A stretch of DNA of 64,000 nucleotides from Ursus arctos (lineage: Eukaryota > Chordata > Mammalia > Carnivora > Ursidae): the NCBI RefSeq assembly GCF_023065955.2, contig NW_026622986.1, forward strand, positions 18,067,848 through 18,131,847. The letters are read 5' to 3'. A model generated the notes under the pieces. That model saw only the letters and a program-made list of their open reading frames with translations. It had not been told where the DNA came from and made no database searches. A program made the position numbers and the translations under genes. This document shows positions 24,601 through 36,600 of this stretch, piece by piece. Position 1 is the first letter of the stretch. Every line of letters begins with the position of its first letter.

Positions 24601-27600
24601 ATTACTAATTTCTTCTTTTTCTTTCTTTCAATCAAAACTGTCTCTTTGATCAGATTTCTTATAGAAAAGATGTGCAGGACACCCACACGTATAGTGCGGA
24701 TCTCAACAGACCAGACATCAAGATGGCAACACAGATCTCCAAGATCATAAGCAATGTAATCTCTCTTTCTTATCTTGAGCAGAAGTGATTTCTTATTCTT
24801 TCAGGAGACAACACATGGCTTTAGGTAGTTGAATGGTTAATTTAATTAGTGAAATTAATCAATCTGAATTAATGACATCTCAAGTTTTTTATCTGAATTA
24901 TCCATTTGACTATGTAAGTTATTGAGGTATATGCAGAAACTACTCAAAGTTGCCTTGACTGCGGCTACTGCTGCCATACTTTTAGAGAAGTGAGTGTTCT
25001 GTGGGCGTGAGGTAACATTCAGATGTCTTAGCCTGAAAGCCAACTTTGTCAGTCACCTGATCCCATATTATCGCTCATCTTAGCCTGTCCCAAAGACTTG
25101 ACCTTGTTCCCATTGTGTTACTGTTAATTGTGCAGATTGTTTTTTTGCCACCTTTTACCCTTGTACATTTTCTACACATTTTGGCTGTTTTCTTACCTTC
25201 TCCAAGATATCCTTCTTGGTTAATACCATTTTACTTAAGCATAACTTGCACCCTGATTAAAAATGATGCCTTCACACAAACCAAATGTTTGAATAACATA
25301 GACTATACTTACTTAAAAATTAATAACTATTTACAAATTTTACTTTATGTTAACCAAACAGGGTTAGATCAGTTCCTAAGATGAAACGAGCCATACAAGC
25401 TATCTGTATATAGAAAGCATGGTCTCAATTATCCAGAAATTTCTCCTAATTTTTTTCAGGGTTTATACATAAGTACAATGATGATGACAGGATACATAGA
25501 CTCAAATTTAGTAATTATTTTACTGCAAAAAACGATACATAGACTCAAATTTAGTAATTATTTTACTACAAAAAAAGTTGAATTTATTTAAATAACCACA
25601 CTAAGTTAACTTCTGCTCTACCAGTCAGCATTTTAGTGTTTGGTAAATTGTAAAGAATGTTTTTCTGTAGACTGAGTGTCTATTATATTTTGTTTCAGCT
25701 AAAGTTAATATAATTCTTCATTGGAAAGTAGAAATAATTAACGTTCTCTTATTTATTCATTTTAGGCAGAATACAAGAAAGGGCAAGGAGTAATGAATAA
25801 AGAGCCTGCTGTAATTGGAAGACCAGATTTCGAACATGCTGTGGAAGCTTCTAAACTTTCTAGTCAAGTAAGACTACAGTGATGATTCCAGAATGATTTT
25901 ATTCGGAGATTTTGTTTCTAGTGGCACAGGAAACTATTTCATTTTGGATAATACCTTTAATTGCAAGAATATGCAAAGATAATGTTTCTGAAACCGTTTC
26001 AGATACGATTGCAATAATTACAAATTTCAGTAAGAGATAAAATGAGTCCAATTTTAAGTGCAAAACGAAGTTTTCTTTTCTCCCAGCTCAAAGTCTAACC
26101 TTTTTCAATGAGGTTAGATATGTTGTCACATTTCCTAGGATTTCTAGAATTCAGCAATTATGATATCAATTAGATTAGATTAGATCAATAATTAGATTGC
26201 TGTCTATCTATACACACATACACACAGTTTTTAACTAGGTAATAAAATATCAATTTTCATATGCTCTAGTTTAATCAGAAAATAAGAAAGAGGTGATGCA
26301 AATGAAAAGTTTGAATTCTTATGGAAGAACATCAAACAAGATCTGAAAAAGTCTGAAGACACGTCATGTTTTTGGCTGAATGTCTCGGTAGATAAAAATT
26401 GTGATTCTCCCCAAATTAATATACAAATGTCATGCAATTTCAATTACAAGCCAATAGATTTTTTTAAGTATATGGATATCTATTCAAACTCTAAGATCAT
26501 ATGAAATCATATGATCTTAGAGTTTGAATAGATAGGAAATGCCTGAGAAGAGCCTTTAAAAGTATGAAAATGAAGACCAGTGAAGGAGAACTTAAGTTAT
26601 GGGTTACCATAACATAATATAAAACCACTGAAATTAAATCAATATGGGATTAGTACAGTAAGAGATAAAATAATCAGTAGGATAGAATAGGGAATCCTGA
26701 AATAGATTCCAATATGTATAAGAATTTAATATATGATGAAAGTGTTAGTTCAAGTCAGTGGGAAAAAAGTTATATTAGTTCATAAATGGTGCTGACATAA
26801 CTGTCCATCCATCAAAGTAAAAATAAAATTGGACCTGAATCTTAACCTATATACAAAATGAATTCCAGATGGATTAGAGATGTGAGTATAAACAATAAAA
26901 TAATTTTAAAATCTTAGAAGAGAACCCAGGAGAATGTATATACCACGTAGGGATGACAGAGTTGGTCTTAAAAAGACCAGAGATCCAGAAGCTATAAAAA
27001 GGATAGTTTGGTTACCTGACCATAGAATTAAAACTCTTTCAATGGAAAATGGTAATATTGGCCAAGTTAATAATAATAGTACCAAAAGCAACTTTTATAC
27101 AGTTATGGTGTTTTCAACTTTGAAAATATGCCTTCCTCAAGTTGCAAAAGTTGGATGACATTTCAAAATGGAGAGGTGTAAATGAGGAAAACTATAAAAT
27201 TGGACTGGAGAATATGAAATGACATCTGAACCAATGAGAAGGTCAACTGTGCTATAGCTTGGAAGTCTCAAAAGTCAATACCATAGAACTGCAAACTCTT
27301 CCAAAATTAATTTTAAAAATTCCATGCAAGGGGCAGCTGACTGGTTCAATCGGTAGAGCATGCAACTCTTGATCTCGGGGTCATGAGTTTGAGCCCCACT
27401 TTGAGAGTAGAATTTTCCTAAAAAAATAAATCAAAAATTAAAAATTTTTTTCTAAAAAAAAAAATTCAATGCGATTCCAACTAGAATCCAAACAGACTTT
27501 TTAAATATTTTGAATCAAATTAAATGTTTGAATAAATTAAGTAAATTGAATTGTCTATGGAGAAGGGAGTGTCTGAGGAAGGCTTCAAAATGTAGAAAGA

Positions 27601-30600
27601 AGAGCAGCAGCCTTCAAATATTTGGAAAAACACTTGTAATGCAAATGATGAGAACATTTTCATATCTAGAATATACAAAAGTTCTTTAATAGTGAAAAGA
27701 AAAAGACTTCAACAGCCTTATAGAAAAGCGAGTAGAGGAGATGATTAACAGTTACAGAAGAGTGTAAATAGTCAATACACATTTTAAAAGATGCTCAAAT
27801 GTATTAGTAGAAAGAGAAATGCCAGGAGAGCATTTATACCTGTCATGTCCTGTGAGTGCGGAGAAGGACATCAGGGAGGGTCGTGTAGTTGGAAGGGCTT
27901 GGTGTAATAGGTAGATTTGAGCTAAGGTGGACTGAAAGAGAGAGAAAAGTCTGCTCAGGGGAGGACCCCAAAGAAAGGTTGGGGATGTGCAGGACAGAGA
28001 AGAGGGGTCTGACAGACAGCAGAGGCTCCCGGCAAGGAGAGGAGAATCATAAACACACATGGAAATCTGGGAGGAGTTGAGAGGCTGTGATGATGGTAAA
28101 TGGGTCAGTGTTGCATTCATTCGGAACACGGGCCATATTTACAGAGCGGAATAGGTTAATGTGTTCTATAAAAGAAAAGGTGAAGAAGAAAAAGTGATTT
28201 CAAATGTAATAATCAGGAGCGCTGTCGAGTTGAATTCAGAAAAGGGTCCCCAGTACTACTTCTTTTTTTTTTTTTAAGATTTTATTTATTTATTCGACAG
28301 AGATAGAGACAGCCAGCGAGAGAAGGGAACATAAGCAGAGGGAGTGGGAGAGGAAGAAGCAGGCTCATAGCAGAGGAGCCTGATGTGGGGCTCGATCCCA
28401 TAACGCGGGGATCACGCCCTGAGCCGAAGGCAGACGCTTAACCGCTGTGCCACCCAGGCGCCCCCCAGTACTACTTCTCACTATTTTAACTACAGTCCCT
28501 CAAGTACCCTCCACTTTTAGGTAGGAAATGGATTGTCACAGAAAATTTTGAGCAGAGAAGCATTGTGAAGAAGATACTATTTAAGGAAGGTTAGCTTGGC
28601 AGCACCGTGCAGGAGACAAGGCCTCATGAAAGGTGAGCGGCCCGGAGGCCAGCTGGGATGCTACCAACACATGGGGTGCTCAGAACCTGGGCCAACTTGC
28701 TGGTCGTGGGGTGAAAATGAGCCAAGAGGGTAGACGAGAGACCCTGAATGTCAGCGTACCTCATAGTCATTGTCTTATGATGTATAAGGCGCTTTCACTT
28801 ACAAAACAACTTCATGACTCAGAAGGTTGTAGATGCGCTAAGAGCCTGGGGACATGTTTCCGTCCAGGGTCCGAGATGGGCAGCGGCTCCTGGGGCCCTT
28901 CTCATTCCAAATAACACTTGTTGAAGAGGCGGGGCGTAGTAGAGCACGTTCGGCAACTCTGCTTCAGCCCTTTCTGGGGACAAAGACTTCCCATCAATTG
29001 TATAGGAGAAGCCGCAGATTCTAGAAAAACAATACGGTTTGGTTGAGAGGTTAGGAAAATAGGCTCCAGACACGACTGCCTGAGCTAAACTCCTAATTCT
29101 GTGTCTTGCTAGTTGAGTGACCTTGGGCAATCTCTCCGTCTAAGGCTGCCTCATCTGTGAAATGGGAATGACTGCAATACCTGCTTCTCAGGCTTGTTGT
29201 CAGGGTTAAAATGCTGCCTGGCCCCCAGAAACACTATATAACTTCACAAGAATAATTTAACTGCCGATATTCAGAATAGATTTCCACTCTGCGTTTTTAT
29301 GGGAATTCACGCACAGATTGAAGCAGGAATAGACTCTGGCCTTTAGATTCCAGTCTGAAATTCATTCCTTCATGATCTTATTTGAGAGTTCTTTTTTTTT
29401 TTTTAAAGATTTTTTTTATTTATTTGACAGAGATAGAGACAGCCAGCGAGAGAGGGAACACAAGCAGGGAGAGTGGGAGAGAAGAAGCAGGCTCATAGCG
29501 GAGGAGCCTGATGTGGGGCTCGATCCCAGAACGCGGGGATCACGCCCTGAGCCGAAGGCAGACGCTTAACCGCTTTGCCACCCAGGCACCCCTTATTTGA
29601 GAGTTCTTAGCAGAAAATTTTGGTATTTGAGCTTTTATTTTGGTATTTCAAATTCAGTCACCAAAAATCCTACCATTTGCTCCTATCTCGGTTTTTAGAC
29701 AGGTTAAAAAAAAATCCAAATCCTTTAGCGACTGAACCATCAGATACCTAAGCAGGTTGTAATTTGCGAGTTACATTATATCTGTCATCTTTGTTTTCTC
29801 CATGACATGCTTGTTGCTCTCATAGTGTAGAAACTCATCAGAAGAAAGGAATGGGCAGATGAATATTTAGGACTTCTGGGATGAACTTGATGTGTTCCAT
29901 TTGTGTTTTCAGGTGTATGAACTAGAGACAAGGGCAGAAAGTATGGTTTATTATTTTCATTGGCAACTCCGAAGATCACATACATATTCTCTTGCTCCTA
30001 ACCTAATGTCAGATTGTGAATACAGGAGTGCTCAAAGGCAAAGAAATACTGAGAAGGGAAGTGACTTCGGAATGGCAAGGAGCAGGGGGCCTGGGGGCAG
30101 GGGCAGGTGCAGGAAGGAGAGAGCAGACGGTGGGGTGGCAGGAGCACTGTGTGAGGGAGGGGGCAGTGAGGAGGTGGTGCTCGAGGTTTGTGGTGCTAAG
30201 AGCTGCCGAGAAGGAGAAAGCAAGGGGTAGAATTCTCCCAATTTACCAGTAAATTATGCTCTGTGGGATGAAACCCAGAAAAGGTAGTGGAAACACAAAA
30301 CCCTTCCTGTACAATAGCTTTGCCCCCCTAGTTGTAAAGTTTCCCTGTTTAAACTTAGAAGGCACATACAATTATGGTCAAGTAATTAAGAGAAAATAAG
30401 TAAAAAAAATTAAAGTGAAATCTCATGTGTCAAGCTAATGAGATTGGTGTATTTACAAGTATCTTAAATATTAGTGGAGTAACTGTTGAAGCCACCATCT
30501 TAAAAAATTCTTCTAAGAGCAGTTAATTTGTTAATATATTCATATATCATTTTAATTTATTACTGGAAATTTATCTACGTGATGAATGAAATTCTTTTAG

Positions 30601-33600
30601 TTTTATAACATCAAGGAAACTTTTGTGTTTATAATAACTAGTGTTTGTTCTAAAATTGCATGTGATGTATTGATAAGAATGGGTTTGAAACATAAAAAGT
30701 ACATTTTAGATTGCCATTAAAATTTAATTATAAATATTATCCTCAGATTGAATGGGGATGTTAACTGGTTTGGAGAATCTCCCATTTCCCTTCCTGGCAA
30801 GCACTCTCCCAACGAACCTCTTTACACCCAAGTATTGGCTTCAAGGTCATGTATTTGAGTTGCCAATTTAAATTGTATTTCTCTCTCTCCTTTATTCTCA
30901 GTTCTTTTTCTTTATTGTTCTTAACACCATTTGTATTAGTCACATATTTATATATGTGTGTGTATTTTTTTTTAAAGATTTTATTTATTCATTTGAGAGA
31001 GAGAGAGAGAGAGTGAGCGCAGTGGGAGAGAGGGGTAGTGGGAAAGGGAGAAGTAGGCTCCCCGCTGACAGGGATATGATTTTGTGTAAAATTCAGACTT
31101 GGAAATACTATTAATTTTATGGCAAGTTCTACATAAAAATCTGGTTATACTCTCTTCTTTGACAGCTTTTAGTTCAGTATCATCCAAAATTGGAGGTATA
31201 GAGATATGGCATTGTGTTTATTGGTTTACTTTTCATTTTTGCTGATAATTAAGGTATACTTATCCAAGTTTCCATTTTTTCCCCCTAACAATTGTTTCTT
31301 TGGCTGTGATTAAAAGCTATCCTTTGGGGTCTGCTTTTTTCTGCCTTTTTCTGATTCTGAATCTGAGCCATAGGTGGTGATGTGAAGCCTAGCGCCCCTT
31401 GTGGCGAAGTTTTGAACTACAGGGTTTAGAAGTCAGGCTTCAGATCATTGAAACACAGCCTCGTCCTGAAGCAGTTATGAGGAATGAATTTAAGTGATAT
31501 TGTTGTAGTTTAACTGTTCCACTGTTTTCTCCAAGTGTGGGCCCCTGAAAGTCCTGATTGATCTGTTAAAATTCCTTATAAACTTTCAGGAGTATGATCC
31601 TCTATACCTTTCCTATATTAAAAAAAAAAGGTTGGTAAACATCAGGACCATTAGATTTGACATTTATAATGTAAATAAAATCAGTCATGAGTGTAAATAA
31701 CTTTTCATTTATTTCCAAAGTGATTGACTTAGACATAAGGGATAACATTTATCTTAAAACTGGAGCAAAATTACCCAACCCAACACTATTTCTCCCTTTC
31801 TCAAATGGTATTGAGAAACCAGTTGGTCAAGGGAAGGCATTGACTCTGGAGATGTGAGTGTGGGTGAAGAGATAGACACTCAGATGTGTGAAGTGTGGGT
31901 TGAAAATAGGATAGGATGTTGGGTGTTTATGTGTAGTGAGTGAGTGAATGAGTCAGAAGGTGAGCAAGGGACCCGTTGAAACCATTTTTTCTCTCACTTC
32001 ATTTATGTGCAAACCTTACAGCAAGAGGTAAGAAACAGTTGGGTGTCAGTGTCTGCTAAGTGTGTTTTGTACGTAATGCAGATATTTTACTCTATTATTA
32101 ATTAATGATGGAAACCCTTGCATTGTTGTTCCTTAGGCGTCTTTGAAGCAGATCACACGGAGTACTCAAGCTTAGAGAGAAAGAAATTTCACAGCACTTT
32201 GCTTCTTACTACGTTTATTACAAGGATAGGAGTGACAGATATATTTTAAATAACTAATTTCATACTACAGAAATAACCTGGAAAGTCTAGACAAAATTTT
32301 AAAATTCAAGTCTTAGGTGTATAGCCCAATGCATAATAGTGGTAGAAATCTTCAACAATAAAGTTCTCCAGAGAGGAGTCATGTGCCAGTTAGATGAGTA
32401 AGTCTGAGGGAGACAATTTGGTATTGAGAGAGTTTGTAATACATTTCTATATTTGAATCATGAATTAAGAGTGTGAATGGGCAGAAAAAGGGTGTGAATG
32501 GATCTCAAGCCTCCATGCAGATATAACCATGATTTTGCATGAAGTATAATCACAAGTTTTGGGATCATTTGCATTACTCCGTGCTTAATTAGTAATGTCA
32601 CGAGAGTATTTTATTATAGTTTGTTATATTTTTAAGATATCAGACTTCTATTAAATACTTTCAGGAGAATATTGCATTGGAATGGCATTTTGTTTTGCAT
32701 AGCTTATTTTATGTGCCCAATTATTACTAAGATGTGTAATTTATGCATCCAGTCCACCCTCATTGGGACCTAAACTGACCAGTGCTTGCTACATGTGACA
32801 CTACCAAATTCCCATGCATATTTTGAAAGAATGCGAATTTGGGATTTTTATTATTCTTCCCCAAAACATCAGTTCTGTGATCTCTAGTGTTCAGCAATGC
32901 CTACTTGATCATTTCTGATTATATCACCTAAAGGTAAGCTTGTTATCCTCAGGAAGAAGTAAAACCAGTGCCCAGTACAGAGGTTAATACAGAGAATGCC
33001 TTAGGAAATGCCAACTGAACAGATAGAATGCTAACAACTTTTGAAAGTAGGATCACATACTTAGATGATCCTTCAAAACTGGTATCTTCCCATTTTAAAA
33101 GAATGATCCTGAGGCATTGAGGTGGATATTAAAACTTAAAAACGATCATTATAAGTAAACATATGCTGAAGAAATGAAAAAAACTAAAGTTCTCATCAAA
33201 ATCTATCACAAGGCTATATCAAAATTTGAAGACACCATGGGAATTACCTGGTCCTGCCTTTCAGTGAAAGAATCCCTTTGCATTATTATCCATCCATGTG
33301 TTTGTTCAAACGAAACAGTTACCGAAGCAGATATTACACATTAGACGCTGTGCTTGGGGCTGAATTTTCAAGGGTGAACAGGACAGATCCAGCCCCAGTG
33401 AAGGCTGTAAGCTCTAATGGGGAAGACCCATGGTGCAGACAGTTTTGCAGAAAATTATAGCGGTGTGATCTGTGTGATCGGCAAATGTGGGGTGTTTCAA
33501 AGATATATCAGCAGTACATAGTCTACTTTGGGACATCAGAGAAGGCTTTCAGGAAAATGTTTCTAATGTTCATTGGAATAATTTCTGCACATCCAACAGG

Positions 33601-36600
33601 TATTAGCCAAAATGTAACTTCTTTTCATTATAATCAGCAGAAATCTTATTGGCTGAAACTTCTGCCTGTCAGTACTAACTTTACCTTCTGCAGCAGGACA
33701 ATTGCCATTTGTAAATTTTTTCAAATATTTGAACACAGTTACCAGTGGATTTCTCAGTCTCTTCAGTAGAACACTCTTGAGCCCAGTAACTGACACAGAG
33801 TATGCATTACATAAATATTTCTTGAATGAATGAATGAATGAATGAATGAGTGAATAGAAGTCCAGCAGAAACTGTAAAGTGCAATACAGTTTCAATATCA
33901 TATTTTTAAATCTATTGTTTTTCATTTCCTTTTACATACTTTTTCTTCCTAATGGCATATAGTTTCAATCAATTTAACAGTGACTGTGTGTGTGCATGAG
34001 TGGGTGTGTGTGTGTGAGTGGGTGTGCATATGCGTGTGTGTGTGTGTGTGTGTGTACTTGGAGAATTAGAGAAGCTTTAGAGTTTCAACACCTGTTTCAG
34101 GGTGTGGCTCATTTTGTGAGTCATAAAAAAGAGGTTTTGTCTATCATTTTCATCATTAATTTATCTATTTCTTTAATAAACATATAGTAAGTGCCAGTTC
34201 TAGTCAAAGCATTATGCCAGGCACTAGGGATAAAAAATGAATGAAGATCTATTCCTTGCTCACAGTCAAATGGGAGAGCAGACATACACAGATAATTAAA
34301 ATCTGTCCAAAATTAGAAAATAGTCCCATCTAGTATTTCCAGGGAAAACTCACCTTTAATAACAGCATAGTATTACTATAAATTTATCTTTTAAAACATC
34401 AGGTGAAAAAAATGCAGGGTTCTGCTTGTATTGAACTATTTAAATCTAATCAAAATCCAGCCATGCAAGGCTGGCTTGCATCGAGTGTTCCTTCAGTTAT
34501 TCATATTCTCCCACTCAGGCATCATGACCATCTAATTAGCTAAGTGGCAAAAACAGTTTATATCACCTGTTGCACAGAGAACCCTTCGTGCTCTCTGTAC
34601 GCCGGCACAGTTACACTAGGGGCAGAGGCCACACAGAAGGGGTGAAGCTTGGGAATTAACCTGACACTTTCTCACGTGCTAGGAAACCTGGCTTTTGTTC
34701 TTCCCAAGTGAAGGTATATTTCTGAAAATCAATCATCGATCCTCATTCCAATGACTTCTTTTTCCTCTACTCATTACATTGAACCTGTGTTGGGTTCCTA
34801 CCATGAGGTGGGAGGGTTTCCTTCCTGAGGTTGGGAGTGTGACCAAGATACACCCGGTCAAGACTGGAGTCAGAAATCCTTCCAATAGCAAATCTGCTCA
34901 AGTCACAGACATGCGTAAAATGATTTCCTTCCAACTGGCCTTTGGATGAAGACCAAGATCCCTGACAGCTACAGGGCTCTGTAGGACGTGGTCGTTCCAG
35001 CCCTCCAGTCTCTCCTGTAATCTCCGTCTTCTGCTGCCCTTGTGGTCTTAAATTCCTTGACCATGCTGTGTGTGCCTCTCTCTGGCCTTCCACATGCTGT
35101 TCCCTCTGGGGCACACTCTAGCAGGATGCCCCCTACTCATCCCTTTCCCCCCTTCCACTCACTAAGCACACTCTCTTCAAGCCGTAACATAGATACCCTC
35201 AGTTCCCAAGACTTGAAGAGGGTCGGCCACAAAACACGGCTCCATGGTTGTCATTGCCCTCTGTTGTTATAGCCAGTCCACCATTCCAGAGTTTGTCTTT
35301 GTGCTTAACCATCAGCAGTGATGCCTGGATGCGATCAAGTTCATTTCTTGCTGCATGTCCCCAGGGCCTCACTCACAGGTGGGGACTTAGTGGGCACAGG
35401 TGCATAAACACATATGCATACATACATGCATATATACACACACACACACATATGTACATATATATGTATGTATATATATAATAATATATGTATAGTGGAA
35501 GCCTTTTATCTTATTCAGACCTGTAGTCAGTCAGTTAAATGAAGAAGTTGGTTGAAGGAGGAAGTACAAAGATCATACACGTACCTTAACATTTTTGTTT
35601 AACACAAAACACGTATGTGTACATTTATTCACCAACCTTTGGATGTAGTGAAATGTCTTTTCCTTTGCAAATGAAGCTGTGGTTTGGAGTTTTGTGTTGT
35701 TTCTCTTGCAAACTATAATCACAATGCATTGGTCTATGATTTGCATTTTGAAAGACATTTTGCTCAAAGACATACTGCCAATCTACCTGAGTTCCAGAAC
35801 CTTCTACATTATTTATTATATTATTATTATTATTATATATTATTTATTATATTATTATATCCCACTCCTGACTTTTCTGGTTGTCTTGACTACCCTTAAT
35901 TTGATAGCCATTTATTTTTAGGGAACTGCTTGCATTAAGTCTTTCATGGAAATAACGTAGTTTTCATAGGGATAGCTTTCTTTTTCATAGTAAGTTTGTC
36001 AGTGTTTGCGGTATTAAATTAAATGATGTCATTATGATAAACACAGCTAGCATAAACGAGGTTAGGGACAAACTCAGTTGACTTTTGGCAAGTTTATATC
36101 CTGCCTAATGGGAGTAGAAGTGTTGGGCGTAACTTTAAACCACTTTTAAGGATGTGTGATCCAGTCAGGTTTGCTGTTGGAAAGATTACTGGCTCCAGTC
36201 TTGACAGAGTGTATCTTGGTCGCACTCCCAGCCTCAGGAAGGAACCCATCCCACCTCATGGATTTCTGAAAAGCAATCACCAATGCACACTGTGATGATT
36301 CCTTTTTCCTCTACTCATTACGCTGAGTCTGTGTTGAGTTCCTACCATGAGGTGGGATGAGCCATCTTAATGTGGATTGATGATTGCTTTCCAGAAACAT
36401 GCCTTCACTTAGGAAGAACAACAGCCAGATTTCCTAGCAGGTGAGAATGCGTTGGGCTCATTTCCAAGTTCCACCCCCTCTGTGTTGTGTGCAGACAGTA
36501 GGACAGGCTCTCTGTTCTCAGAGAGGATATAACCTTTTTTTTGCCTCTTAGCTAATACGTAACTAAGACACTCATGGTGGCCGGGGTTGGAGAATTCGAA

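Larger units (their letters stand above)
15970..24653 (+). other. NEBL intron 5 (8.7 kb)
   Basis: Non-coding. It contains MIR fragments at about 17150-17290, 18530-18720 and 20310-20380, a CpG-dense patch at 17405-17480, an old repeat at about 20690-21130, a pyrimidine tract at 21850-21920 and a GC-richer block at 22240-22630 that carries the longest chance ORF of the window. The 22.65-24.6 kb stretch is AT-rich with nothing recognised. Confidence 0.85.

Noticed and set aside
27330..27403. tRNA-Lys-like gene with A and B boxes
   Set aside because: The acceptor stem does not pair, the sequence runs straight into an A-rich tail and it is flanked by near target-site duplications. It is the head of a carnivoran SINE.
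27752..28129. 125-codon minus-strand frame in intron 7
   Set aside because: Low-complexity Ser/Leu/Pro-rich translation with no domain and no splice-compatible structure; chance frame next to an L1 fragment.
33990..34187. Cys/Val-rich 65-codon frame
   Set aside because: Translation of a (TG)n microsatellite.
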